A DNA stretch of 64,000 nucleotides from Nymphaea colorata (Eukaryota; Streptophyta; Magnoliopsida; Nymphaeales; Nymphaeaceae). Both the position numbers and the translations under genes were made by a program. Position 1 is the stretch's first letter; each line of letters starts with the position of its first letter. A model generated the notes under the pieces. The model ran no database searches. It was not told where the DNA came from and worked only from the letters and a program-made list of their open reading frames with translations. The DNA is taken from positions 16,429,362-16,493,361 of the forward strand of contig NC_045150.1 of the NCBI RefSeq assembly GCF_008831285.2. The letters are read 5' to 3'. Of this stretch, positions 23,986 through 36,114 are shown one piece after another.

Positions 23986-24335
23986 GAGCTTAATCTCGTT
24001 TCGTTGGAGATTTTTGGAAGGAAGTCTAGTGCGCCAAAACGGGAGTACATTTCTGATCAAATTGTCGCAATTTTTTTGGAATATCTTTTCTTTTATTGAA
24101 AGATTTGTTCCCCATTTTGTTACTGTACAGATCTTGTTTCTCACCTTCCTTTTTATGTTCACTTTATATTCTATTTATTGGAGCTGTACCAAACAAGATG
24201 TGATTCAGTGAGAATCTGAATCTCTCCCTTCCCATAGATGTAGGCACAAATTGCCAAACCACGTGATTCCTGTTCCGGGTCTCTTGATTTCTCCCCTTCG
24301 TCCAGCATGCTTTCCTGGTTACAAAGTTTCTAACA

Positions 24336-25260
24336 TGGTATCAAAGCAGGCATTGTGAATCATTGCTTTCTATAGTCTTCATGACAGAATCTAATTAAGG
24401 CAGCCCCAGCAATGTCAAAAGCAATACAGGAAGCTGAGACCAAAGCACCAACACATTGAAGATTACCTCTACGCCTCTCAATGGTGTAAATTATCTAAGC
24501 TGGGCAAAGGCTCCTCGTCTGTTCCTCAGTGAGTGATCAAAACTTGGATGCATCAACGGCTTCATAAAACATCCTAACAAAGACAATCCTAAGTAAGTGG
24601 GAGTCAGAAAACAACATGGTTATGTCGTGGCCCATCAACCCCATGGAGCAGCCTATTGAAAATCTATTTCTTTACCAAGAAAAAACAAAAGAACTCTGTG
24701 ACACCTTAAAAGAGCCATATGGGGAGCAAAACAATATGGCTCGTGTATATGAAATTCAAATGGAAATCACTAAACTTATTATGAGAGATGAGCCAATTCA
24801 ATTTCATTTTGGTCAGGTACGAAGTCTCTATGATGAACTTTTGCAATACCGACTAGCTACCTCTGAGCCTGATGTTTACAAATGAAAATTTGAAGAAGAT
24901 AAGATCTTCAAAGTTCTTGTTGGTCTAGCCAATGATTATGAAGCTGTCAGAAGTCAAATTTTGATGGTGTCTCCTCTTCCAACATTTAACAATGTGTGCG
25001 AGGCCATAAAATGAGAGGTAGTTCGCAGAAAAGTAATGGTGGTGAAGAAACTGCTAAGATGATGGCGTGCTACGTTAACATCGGCAACAGAAAAGGGATT
25101 CCAAACTATCCAATGACAGTTGTAATAGCCAGAGAACCTGAAGCAAGTTCAAATGCAGTCATTGCAAGAAGATTGGGCACATACGTGATAGATGCTAGGA
25201 GCCAATTCATCATCCAACTAGAGAAAAATCATTCTCCAAGCATCCAGATTTGGCCAACAT
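24336..25260 (+). mobile_element. Copia-3: gag-only Copia relic
   Basis: A plus-strand relic. A primer-binding site TGGTATCAAAGC (24336-24347) stands right after a TAACA end that should be the end of a 5' LTR. The start of that LTR could not be placed. A gag region follows from the ATG at 24412, and the element breaks off after the gag zinc knuckle into repeat R-C. Protease, integrase, reverse transcriptase and the 3' LTR are absent. Confidence 0.8.
24412..25260 (+). pseudogene. Copia-3 gag remnant
   Basis: Read across several stops and frameshifts, the region carries the usual gag landmarks: NGVNYLSWAKA near 24480, LYGE/ARVYEIQMEI near 24720-24760, the DEPIQFHFGQVRSLYDEL stretch (24790-24840), and a CCHC zinc knuckle CSHCKKIGHIRDRC at 25154-25195 with a stop directly behind it. 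The longest intact piece is 24616-24885. Stops in the first 100 codons and at 24882 show it is long dead. Confidence 0.8.
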
Positions 25261-26030
25261 ATGTACGAACATATAAAATCCATCTTGGGATGCTCACTGC
25301 ATAACTTTTTTTCCTACAATTTTGTAAAAGCAGATCAGGTGGCTTGAAGTCTAGATCACGTTAAATTATGGTGAACACTAATTTAGAGTCTTTAATGTTT
25401 CCAAAACTTTCTTTAAAAATAAAGGCTGTTGCATATTTTAATTTGGAAGGACATTTTTTGTCTTCCTAGCTTTGTCATGTGGATGCATTTACGGTTATCT
25501 GGCACCTGACGCATACGATCTGTTGCCTTAGCATGTGGAAGAACAACTTGTGATAGAGTGCAGGATCCAACTTCAAGCTAAAACCTAAAGGGAACATCCA
25601 AATCAAGGTTTGGACTCAAATTATTATTGTTAATTAGGTGGCCTTAGAATAATAGGAAAAGTGAATGCTGCAAGATGCCATATAATTGTTGTATGGTTAA
25701 AATTTAGAAATTTGTTGGTAAAAGTAAATTGTCGTTCACCATAAATTTGACATTCTTGTCTAGTACTTATCATTTTAACTAGTTCTTCTTCTTCAGTTTT
25801 TGTGCTTTTGCTATTTTACCAATTTCATTTTGAAACTTACACTTCACCTCGCCATAGGCTAAATATATGTCTTGCTTCTAGCCTTAAACGCTTTTAACAG
25901 CCAATTAAATTTTTTGATTGTTTGTGTTTTTTTAATACTCAAAAATTGGAAAAAAGTGTCGAAAGATGTCATGATCAAAAGATAGGTTCAGGACTAAGGT
26001 TCAAATTTAAATATATTGATACAAAATTAA
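25261..26030. repeat. Dispersed repeat R-C, copy 1 (about 770 bp)
   Basis: Nearly collinear with 38094-38853. Shared words in order include aaaatccatc, tcatgtggatgca, acgatctgttgcc, gtggaagaacaacttgtgat, caaggtttggactcaaa, gccttaaacgc and cagccaattaaa. A shorter, interrupted copy lies at 31456-31830, and a piece of its extended version at 26790-26960. There is no conserved frame, so it is non-coding or an untranslated part of an unidentified element. Confidence 0.85.
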
Positions 26031-28167
26031 GCATCCTCTTCAAAACTTCCAAGGAATTGACTCGTGCAGAGTACGCTGCATCAGTGTGGATGGGTCATGA
26101 ACAATTATGGCTGGCTCACTTTGACATCTTCAACGTCTGTGCTTGAAGCTTGATAGAATTGGAAATGTTTGATGTTTATTGACTCAAATGCATATTGCTG
26201 GTGGGTATTTAGTAGAGGCCCCAAGGAATTTCATCCTATAACTACTCACATTTGAAGACCAAGAAGCACATTGAAGAGATTTATTAACTAACTACTTTAT
26301 TTGGGCACCACAAGCTTTTGAACCAATTTCTCATGTTCTTTGCATAGCAGTTGGTCACATTGAATTACTTGTAACCAGCATTTGATGTCATGTTGACAGA
26401 ATGCAGTGGATTCTAGCACCATTCCTTTAATTTGGTGAAATGGTGAGAAAATTACTTTTTATGGCTGGTTTATTCGAGTTATAACACCTACCAGATGCCT
26501 CCTAACGTAAGTGCCAAAACCCCCAACCCTCACCTTTCCGCTCATTCCCGCAGCATACAGGCCTCCTTTATGCTATCAACTTGTAAACCTTATTTGTGAA
26601 ATTAATTCTTTATTCGCAGGACAAGTTCGAATTGTGATCAAGCAATACCTCATCGAAAAGGTTTACTGTTCTGACCTTAGCATGAGGCCACACACAGAAT
26701 TTTACAAAAATATGTTCACGCTTTGATGGATGACAAAAACATGCTACTGTTCTTGATTATATGAAAAAAAACCAAGCAGTGAAATGAAAGAGTATTTTTC
26801 TGATTTCATCAAAACCTAAACTTGTTTTCGCAAAGGCTTCATTTGCTTACTTTTAAGGCACTGTGTCTAAGGTGAACATGTTGTGGGTCAATACATGATA
26901 GACTACAGTATCAAAGTTAAAGGTACAACCTAAAGGAATAGCCCAGTCAAGGGACTCCCTTCCCCAACTAGTCTCACCTTTCCTCCCCTATGTTTTCCAT
27001 CCTCTGCCTCGCTCCACCCACCAACACAATGCCGGAGCATGGCCAGCCCTCGGCCAATCATAAGTGGGACAAGGATGCCGCTGCTCTCCCTTCACCACAA
27101 GTACTGAAAATGACAAAATGAAACATGGTCCACAATAGCATTTGTCCTGCCCTAGAGGGCATCCATTCCTGTTGAGAGAAGCCCCTAGAGCCGGCTTCTT
27201 GCCACTAGTGGAGCCACAAGCTTGCTGGGTAGCACTGGAGTGGGCAAGCCTCAACTTCGAGGCCACGAAAAGGAGTTGCAGGTTCAGAAGATCCTATTCA
27301 AATCAGTACGAGAAATTTCCGACCATGACCAAAAATTTCATGCAATTAAAACAGCTACCCAGTGCACAACACAAATGTTCAAAGTTGCCCTTCATAACAT
27401 CAGTTCAATAAAAAAAAAGTGGTCATCCTTCTTCTTAGGATGATTGATTATATGAAAGATACTTTCTAGGCCATTCTATACAAAAGGAAAGAGAGAGAGG
27501 AGTAGCAAGCAATAGTAACATTACTGTGCTTCTTATATCATGCTCTAAAATAATATCTATTGCATTTAATACAGACCTGGATGTTATGCTTGTAAATATT
27601 GTAAACTTTAATTACATTTGCATCAGTAAAACTCACGTTGGATATACAACTCAATGTAATTGTGTTAAAACAAAAAATATAATTGTAATGAAACAACTTT
27701 GTGAAGACACGTTTCTTGTCCATCGCAAGCATAGAATGAAAAAGGAAGTTCAATAGTCGGTGGTCTCCTTATCTAGATAGATTCCATCAGCCACATTTAC
27801 AGTTGGCTACAAATTTTCATCCCTCTTTTGCATTACAAAGAGAGAGATCCTGAAAAAATGATGAAAACTAAAGCCTTGGAAATCAGGAAGTCAATATACT
27901 TTGCCCGATAACATTTCGGGAGCATAATTTGGATTAAATGAATGAACAGGAAAGGATAAGAAAAGACATGCACAAAGTAGAAGATCAAGGGAACAAATGT
28001 TCTGATAATATTGCTTTATTAGTAGTTGGTCAAATTCAGAGAATTTGTATAACACAGGAAGCCAGTTAAAAGCAAAGCAAATTTTAAAAAGAAAGGAAAA
28101 ATTAGGCCTAGCTGTTTCATAGTTCATTAAAAGAAAAAAAGAAAAGCAACGGAGAACTTCCTCACAC
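26031..28167. other. Gene-free stretch
   Basis: No recognisable protein. A GC-richer patch at 26940-27290 has open frames on both strands that I take as compositional. Nothing else stands out. Confidence 0.4.
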
Positions 28168-28168
28168 A

Positions 28169-28207
<39 letters not shown>

Positions 28208-28209
28208 AG
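28168..28209. repeat. (CA)n microsatellite
   Basis: A CA run of about 35 bases ending in a short GA run. Confidence 0.93.
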
Positions 28210-28771
28210 AACCTTATTACCCAAGCTACTCATGAGTCCACAATCAATCCAGGAGATTCTGGTATGGCAGATGTATCTATGGGGTTCTTTCTCACCCACC
28301 TAGGCACCATGATTCTGCCCATCTGCTTGTTCAATAAAGGTTATATGATAGATTTAAAGAAATCAATCAAATTTTACAAAAAAAAAACAGTTGGAAATCA
28401 ATCAGATTCTGTTCGAATTAACTGCCATCTATGCTGGACATTTTCTTCCCATTTTCCAGTAGCAATTTCTGATTTTTGATGCAAAACATGAGCTTTTTTG
28501 TTAAAAAAAAAATAGAGCTTTTGTGCAGAAACATATTAAGGCTGTGTCTAGGATGATTTGGAAACCAGACTCAACAGAAATTGATCCACATTAGGTTGGA
28601 TTTTGATGAAATCATGCCCACAGTTTAAATTTCTAAATTTAAATATATTGCCCACAGTTTAAATTTCTAAAATTCCAGCTGCCACTCTTGACTTTCAGCA
28701 AGGAAAAACTTGATTTTCTGGTTCAATTCAACGCAGCAGAGATGGAGAGATGAAGAGAGACATAGGCAATG

Positions 28772-28806
<35 letters not shown>

Positions 28807-29359
28807 CAGAAAGAAATCTATGGAGAGATCAAGAGAGAGACAGGCGATCGATGGTGTGAACTCTAGTGAATTTACTATGCATTGAGAACCAGAGTGCAGA
28901 GCTTCTTTTGCTGCCTCCTTTTTTCGACCGTCACTCCTTCAATCACCACTCTGTGCTACTTCTCTTGCCTCTACTACTATCAGATTTTAAACACAGGCAT
29001 ACAATAGACACTAACATTTTAAAGACAAGGGTCATTTTCGACAAGGAGAGAGTGAGAGTCGTTATTGTTTGTAATGGAAAGGGATTGTGGTTGTTCGTAA
29101 TAAAAGTCCAAACCGGACACAAAGTGTTGGATGTGTCCGTAATAGAGTGTCTTCCCCTTTTCCTGCCTCGGCCCTATCCTCAGTACTCTGGAATCATGTT
29201 CCCCCATGTGGAAGCGTCAACAATCACCTTCCCTTCCTTACCAGCTGTCCTCTCATTTTCTCTTCTTGACAAACCTGGTGGTGCATCGTTCACCATAACC
29301 TCACTCTCCAAACCAGTCATTTCTTTGATAGTTTTCATTCCATCCAAACAACGAGAATG
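28210..29359. other. Gene-free stretch
   Basis: Apart from the GA microsatellite there is an internal duplication of cccacagtttaaatttctaa (28616 and 28651). The open frame at 28866-29363 on the plus strand has no recognisable domain and lies next to the minus-strand LINE relic, so I do not call it a gene. Confidence 0.4.
28777..28806. repeat. (GA)n microsatellite
   Basis: A perfect GA run inside a wider purine-rich stretch (28730-28850) built of gagag words. Confidence 0.93.
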
Positions 29360-30600
29360 CTAAAATTTATTTTTTAATGGAGGAGAAAGAATCAAACCTG
29401 ATGAGGAATCATGGTTCTCGCCTTCGATTCTTTTTGTTATCAATTGATTCTCCATCTCCTGCTCTATCTTCCTCGCAATTGCTGGTCTCCTGTCAATCAA
29501 TCTCTGCATTCCAATCTTTCTGGGTCTAATGTTCCTTTTCAACTTCCATCTGTCTATGGAGAAACCAAAACTTGTTATCCCCCAATTCTGGTTCTGCTTT
29601 TGATCTGGGTCTCTCCATTATTAACTCCTCATTTTTTTCCAAATTTTTTTTCTTATTCCCTCCCTGCCACTCCTTACCTCTCCTGACATAATGATAATTT
29701 TCAATTCCTTCCACCCATCTTTCTTTGCCACACCCTCTTGAAAAGAAACCACCAATTGAATAACTCTACACCGACTTGCCATATGAATATATATTCGCTT
29801 TGCAATGGGAGGAAATTTTAATATTACTCACATAGTTGGTTTCTTGAATAACAATGTCTCCCTCTTCCAATTCCAATTAAACCTCGGATTTTGGATTGAA
29901 ATCCATTGCTACCTGCACACAAATTCTGCAAGCCCCATGCTTGACATCGATTGAGTATGGATGTCATCTTCAATCGGTTCTCCCCATAGCGCTCTGGCAA
30001 CAGATTGCAAAGTGCATCGATTCCATAAATACTGGGAAATTAGGAACCCTAATCCAGATTGGCACTCTTATATTCTCCTCAATCGATAAGGAGCATCTTG
30101 GATCCCATCTGCTGGCAACCATCACTCTTCCACCCAGTTTCCATTCTCCCCTTCCAAAAACTACCCTGAGTTCGTCCTCACTGTGAACCCTTACAAGGAA
30201 AGCATCATTCCCTAAGAAAGAGAACTTAGGGTTTGCAAATTCTCTCCATGGACTTATCAGATCATTAGCAATGCTAGCATAAACAATGATCGTCTTCTAT
30301 AAGTCTCCAATGAAACAGCCAATCACAGTCCAACGAAAGGGCAGCTTCATCTTTTCCAAAACCCTTGAAGCCATCTTGAATTCAGAGTTCCTCAACATCC
30401 ACTTCTGAATCTTAATTATGATAGCCACAGATTTGCACCCACAATCTTGTCGTTGAGGACTTACCAGGGAGATATCGATTATCAGAAACCCAAGAAGGTC
30501 CGCCCTTTTCAAACACCCTTCCTCCCTCCATTCCACTTCCAAAATTCTTGTCCATGGATTACCAAATATCATAAGTTGTCAATGTCTGGACCTTCTTGTA
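29360..30600 (-). mobile_element. LINE ORF1 relic, copy 1
   Basis: A minus-strand relic collinear with 45300-46560. Pieces of the ORF1 (gag-like) protein remain: FGNPWTRILEVEW near 30570, MKLPFRWTVIGCFIGDL near 30330, then in lower coordinates a basic tail (RPRSKAEPELGDN, PRKIGMQRLIDRRPAIARKI). It is more broken than the other copy, with several frame changes. It carries no reverse transcriptase and no intact frame. Confidence 0.72.
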
Positions 30601-30644
30601 GTTACATGATTTTTTCTGCATTCATTATTGTTTAATGTGAGATA

Positions 30645-31453
30645 GCAAGGTGTATATCCTCGTGGTTTTATGTTAATATAAACGGTGAAGTCACTTATTT
30701 TTTCAAATAAGTTGATGGGAACATTTCAAAATTTATCTAAATATATGGGGATGAGAAGAAATACAAGATATTTGCACTGTTGATTAAAGGTAAACTTCTG
30801 CTAGTGAATAATAGCTTAAGTATAATTATTAAGATGAAAAGACTAAAAGTACTTTCTATATAAACAAATCAATTAGCTCATTCATTTCCATTATCGGCCA
30901 CTGTGACAACACCAAATAACATACGTATGTGGTTAACTATGTCCCCACCAATTATGCCCTGTTATTAATACATGAAATCATAAAAGATTAAAATTGTTGT
31001 TGCTTTAACTTAATTATAGAATTATTAGGCGAGAAAACATAGGTGAGCGTACATGTTTGTTTGAAGGGTACTAAGTTTATATATATATTAGTTTATCATG
31101 GAACAACGATGCTGATTTTATAATAACAAAAGTTAGGTGTATTTTTGTGAGTTGCCAGATGCTTCCTGGTGGCAGTAGGAATTCCACATTCTGGATCTCA
31201 GACTCGGTCTGGTTGGACTTCGACCCAAATCCCTTTGTTGACCTGACCAACGTCATGAAACATCATTAATTTGGTTTTGCGAATCCACTTTGATTAGGTA
31301 TGTAAATGGATTTACTGAGTTCAACTACCACTTGACCTGATTTTGGATCCATTTTTGGTGCAAAAATTTGGAGCAAACAGGTTTAGATTGGTCATGCGCT
31401 TTCTTAATTGAATGAGAATGGGAGTCCAATGTTCCAGTGGGATCCAATAAGGG
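30645..31453. repeat. Duplicated block D, copy 1, including receptor-kinase 3' flank
   Basis: Collinear with 44341-45150, with long shared words such as gcaaggtgtatatcctc, atataaacggtgaagtcact and attattaggcgagaaaacat. Its right-hand part (from about 31030) is also the 3' flank of RLK-A (17440-17760). It ends abruptly after gtgggatccaataagg at 31453, where repeat R-C begins. Confidence 0.82.
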
Positions 31454-31455
31454 AA

Positions 31456-31663
31456 GTGTATTTTTTGTAATTTCATCATACTCAAACTTGTTTTTCTGAA
31501 AGCTTCATTCCTTTCTTTCAAGGCACCATGTCTAAGGTGAAGATGTTGTCGGTCAATACATGCTAGAGTAGAAGATCCAAGTTCAAGCTCAAACCTAAAG
31601 GGAATATCTAACTCATGGTTTGGACTCAAATTATTATTTTTGATTACGTGGTCTCATATATAG

Positions 31664-31696
<33 letters not shown>

Positions 31697-31830
31697 AGAA
31701 ATGTCAATGCTGTCAGATGCTAGGTATGAATAAAATGTAGAAATTTGTTGCTAAAAGTAAACTGTCATCCACCATAAATTGACATTGTTGTTTAGTACTT
31801 GTCATTTTAATTGGCTGTACGTTCTTCTTC
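31456..31830. repeat. Dispersed repeat R-C, partial copy with (CA)n insertion
   Basis: A partial R-C copy (gaacctaaagggaa-type words, tttggactcaaattatt, tagaaatttgttg, gacattgttg). A CA microsatellite at 31667-31692 interrupts it where the other copies have tatataaatagg. Confidence 0.75.
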
Positions 31831-31912
31831 AATTTTATGTATTTTGTTTGGACCTTAGAAAGAAACTACACATAGTTAAATGTATGAAAATTTACTGGAC
31901 ATTTACAACTGA

Positions 31913-32297
31913 GTTATATGCAGTACCACCGGTCAGGTGACCGATGTCACCTGAATCGGCTGGAGTCAGCCGAGAAATCATTTCCAATAAATGCTTCCAT
32001 TTGGTGGTACATCAACTCGACCTGGTGTATCCTTCTGCATTTCTTAATAGATATACAAAAAAAATTCTTAATTAGTTTTTATATTCTTCCATTCATTTTC
32101 TACAATTTTCTTTTATTGGCATCTAAATCATTTACATTATTGAATTGGCCGATCCAGCAAATTGGCAGCATACATTGTAGACTCAATTCAGATATCGGTT
32201 CTTACAACACAGTGATCAGACCATGAGGCAGACTTGAATGTTTGATTGCTTCAAAAATAAGGTAGGGACCATCGGGCTTGTTTGTATTACAATATAT
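31913..32297. repeat. Dispersed repeats A and B, joined copy
   Basis: The left part (31913-32030) holds repeat A (ccaccggtcag, accgatgtcacc, ttccaataaatgcttc), also seen at 43740-43840 and 53330-53400. The right part (32124-32297) is repeat B. It shows that A and B are parts of one longer family. The copy stops at attacaatatat (32297), and from the next base the sequence is Copia-2 coding DNA. Confidence 0.75.
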
Positions 32298-35200
32298 CGG
32301 TTCTTCTCCTTTTCCTCTGGTGTATACAAGACCGAAGTTGATTGTGCCTTTTAAATAACGCAAAATCTGCTTCACTGCTTTGTGGTGCATCACTGTCGGT
32401 CTCTCCATGAATCTACTAGCTACACCGACAGCATACGAAAGATCTGGTCTTGTGTGGAGAAGATACCTTAGACATCCGATGACTCGTCGATACTCAGTTG
32501 CATCCACCGGTTGTCCTTCGAGATCCTTGTTCAACTGTGACCTTGGTTCCATAGGAATTTTAGTAGGATTGCAATCAAACATGCCAAATTGAATAAGTAC
32601 CTTTTTGGCAGAGGCTGCTTGTTTGATCCAGATACCGTCTTCACCTTGTTCCACCTCAATCCCAAGGTAATAGGTGAGCAGGCCGAGGTCGCTCATCTCG
32701 AACTCAGCCATCATCTGCTGCTTGAATGATGCGATTGCCTCCGAATCCTCCCCTATTACAATTAGATCATCAACATAAACTCCGACGATGATACCGGTAC
32801 GGTCTTTTCCCCTCGTATACATGGCTTGTTCAAGCACGCACTTTGAGAACCCAAGGTGCTTCAGGCTTCGATCCAGCCGCGTGTTCCAAGCACGAGGTGC
32901 TTGTCGGAGGCCGTACAATGCCTTGCTTAGTTTGAGCACCATATGCTCCTTGTTCTTCACCGTGAAACCTTCTGGCTGAGTTACATAAACCTCCTCCTCA
33001 AGTTCGCCATTGAGGAATGCTGATTTGACGTTGAGGTGATGAACTTGCCACCCACGGTTGGCTGCGATGGCAAGGATGACTCGCACGGTGTCGAGCCTGG
33101 CGACTGGTGCAAACACCTCATCGAAGTCGATCCCTTGTCGTTGAACATAGCCTTTTGCGACTAGTCTGGCCTTGTGCTTGATCACCTCTCCGTCTGAGTT
33201 TTTCTTTAATTTAAACACCCATTTGAGTCCAATTGCTTTGGTTCCAACCGGTAGGGTTGTCAGCGTCCAGGTCGAATTTTTTTCAATGGACTCAATCTCC
33301 TTGGCCATCGCATCCACCCATGCCGGTTGGCCCATTGCCTCTTGGTAACACGATGGCTCCTCTATTGCCGCAAGCATGGCCTCTTCTTCGACATCTTCAT
33401 CATCGAGCTCGACATGCCGAGCGTCTCGCATGATATCATCGATATGTCTATACCGAACGGGTCCGTCATTACTGTCCTCCATCTCCGAGGTTGCGGCAGT
33501 TTCATCCGCCAGCAATCTCCGAGCCGGCGTCACCACCGGCGTTGCTTCGCCACCCATCGGTGTCGATGAAGAAGTAGGGTAGCCTAGATCCATGGATAGC
33601 GACCTTCCTGCTTGTCCGCTTGCAACTGAGTTGTCCACTGTTGATTCATCCTCAACAGTGAAATTCGACGAATCACTGCCTCCTGCATCCATGTTCCAAT
33701 TCCACTTTAGTTTTTCTTCAAATTTAACATCACGACTTACATGGATTCTCCCGCGCCGTGGATCGAATAATCGGTGTGCCTTGCAGCCATCCTCGACGCC
33801 GAGATACACCATTGGCTGGCTGCGATCATCAAGCTTCTTGAGGTGTGGTGTTGTCACAATGGTATGCGCCGTGCAGCCGAACAATCGAAGATGTGCAAGA
33901 TCCGGCTTCCTATGACTCCAAGCTTCATACGGGGTGCGCTCGCCCATGGCCTTCGTAGGCAAGCGGTTCAACAGGTAGACTGCGTGTCGTACCGCCTCTC
34001 CCCAAAATCTTCCCGGCATGCTCATGCTCTTGAGGAGAGATCTTGCCATCGCCATCACTGTCCTGTTCCTCCTCTCCACCACACTATTTTGTTGTGGTGA
34101 GTATGGCGCAGTGAGGTGTCGCGCAATGCCCGCCTGTTCACACACATTGGCGAACTCAAGAGAGAGGAACTCGCCTCCACGATCGGTCCTGAGCGTCTTG
34201 ACGCGATGCCCGCACGCGTTCTCGGCCAGCGCCTTGATCTTCATAAACGCCGAGCATGCCTGGTCTTTTGTTCTGATCACGCACAACCACATCCAACGAG
34301 TGAAGTCATCAACTATTAGTAAGAAATAGCTATTACCGGCAGGGGTGGATGGCGTGATCGGGCCGCAAAGATCAGCGTGCAAGAGTTCGAGTGGCTCCTT
34401 CGCTCGATAGATGGCTGCCGACGGGAACGACTGTCTCGTCTGCTTCGCCACCAAACACTCCCGGCATAACTGAGCGGGATGAGAGATAGGCGGTACCCCG
34501 GTTGCCATCTTCTTGTTTACAAGCATCTTCAATGCTTGAAAGTTGACGTGGCCGAGACGAGCATGCCACAACCATGCCGGATCCTCGAGGTTTGCCAAGA
34601 GACACACTAGCCTTGCAATCTGCAACTCGATGCGATAGAGACGATTTGGCGTGCGTCTCACCTTCATGATCAACTGCCCTGGATTTTTGACAAATACCTC
34701 TAGTTTGTCTTCATCCATAACCACCTTGTGGCCCACCTCAGTGAGTTGCCCGAGACTCACAATGTTGCTGCGAAGCTTTGGAATATAATATACTTCCTGG
34801 AGCAGCCATTGATCATCATTTTTGCATTTAAAAAGAATTGAACCCTTACCCATGATCTGCACCGATGAGCCGTCGCCGAACTTCACCTTGCCGGTGATTG
34901 CCTCGTTCAACTCCCGAAACTTGACCTTGTCTCCGGTCATGTGGTTGCTGGCACCGTTATCCAGGTACCAGGTGTCGGTAGTTTCTTTACCATGCTCGGT
35001 CCCGTGCAGTTCGGGCCATACATGCTCTTCATTCAGCAGGACGGCTTCCCGTCGTTCCTGCCATTCTTGTCTCTGAGGTGCAGCGGGCACTGCTTCTTCC
35101 AACTCTGCAAGCAACAGAGTTGGTTCGGTGTCGTCAGTTTGTGTGAGATGCGCCTCTTCCTTCTTTTTGGGAGCCTTGCACCGGTTCGCATAATGCCCCA

Positions 35201-36092
35201 ATTCGTTGCAATTGAAGCAACGGATGTGACTCTTGTCACGACCATCGCCTCCAGAGCCACCTGCTCTGTCTTTCAGTGGGAAGTCGCCTCGTCCGCCTCT
35301 CCCGCGCCCTCTACCGCACCCGCGACCACCCCGGTTGCGAGCACCTCCTTCCCTGTGACCCGTCTCCCTTCGGGTCGACGACGTGTCGCTGCCGCTTCTC
35401 TTCTGTCGTGCCTCCCACTCAGCCTGAGTGAGAAGCAGTTGCGCATCGCCATTGCCACCGGTACCGAATGCTCGGGGACGAGAGCGTTCTTCGTACGTCT
35501 TGAGTCATCCCACAGCCTCTTCAAACAACATTGTGTCGAGGTCACAAAATTGCTCTGTGCCCGCGATTACGCTAAGAAACCTATTTGGAACGGTGTCAAA
35601 TAGCTTCTTGACTAAGGCGGCATCGCTTAGGGTGCCCCCTAAGTTGGCATACCTGATGGACATTCCAGTGAGTCTGCCTGCATATTGATCCAACGACTCT
35701 CCTTCTTGCATCCTCATGGCGTCAAAGTCACTCTTCAACGTCTGTAGGCGTGCATTCCTCACGCGATCTGCCCCGACAAATCTCGTCTTGAGGCAATCCC
35801 AGACCTCCTTTGCCGTCGCCTTCTTTGCCACTTGCATTAGGAGATCCTCTGGGAGGGCTTGGAGAAGATGCGACCTCGCCTTCTTGTCCTTCCTCGTGTC
35901 GGCAGCCACACCGGCCGTCGGCTCGACTACCTCCCAGACGCCTTGATCTTCCATCATGGCCTGGACCCTAATCACCCAGCTGGTGTAGTTGGTCGCCGTG
36001 AGCAGCGGATATTGGAACGTACCGCTGGCAATCTCCCGCGCTGCCTCGTTTGTGATGATCGACATCGGCTTGAATCGAGGGAGCTTTGGCAT
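32298..36092 (-). pseudogene. Copia-2 gag-pol polyprotein, one stop, truncated
   Basis: The start is the ATG at 36092 (MPKLPRFKPM). Gag has the UBN2-like core (TNYTSWVIRVQAMM, TAKEVWDCLKTRF) and a CCHC knuckle CFNCNELGHYANRC at 35177-35219. A TGA at 35505-35507 interrupts gag; gag and pol are otherwise one frame with no other stop. Counted from codon 35201: protease LDNGASNHMTG (Asp81); integrase zinc site H213-H218-C246-C249 and catalytic D277, D340, E376; reverse transcriptase with YVDD at 809-812. Two changes stand out. The integrase QQNG motif reads QQNS, and reverse-transcriptase motif A reads HLNVKSAFLNG, with Asn724 where the family has the catalytic Asp. Coding similarity ends at residue 967; the frame then runs on through the neighbouring repeat to 32202. 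An intact family member would add about 250 residues of RNase H. Confidence 0.93.
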
Positions 36093-36101
36093 ACAACCTG
36101 T

Positions 36102-36112
36102 CTCTGATACCA
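36102..36112 (-). other. Copia-2 primer-binding site (tRNA-iMet)
   Basis: The minus strand reads TGGTATCAGAG two bases after the CA end of the LTR and is complementary to the 3' end of initiator methionine tRNA. Confidence 0.85.
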
Positions 36113-36114
36113 AA

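Noticed and set aside
28866-29363. 165-codon plus-strand open frame
   Set aside because: No domain, no codon-like pattern, and next to a minus-strand LINE relic. It is best treated as chance.
33327-35603. Several plus-strand open frames opposite Copia-2
   Set aside because: They are antisense shadows of the GC-rich polyprotein frame.
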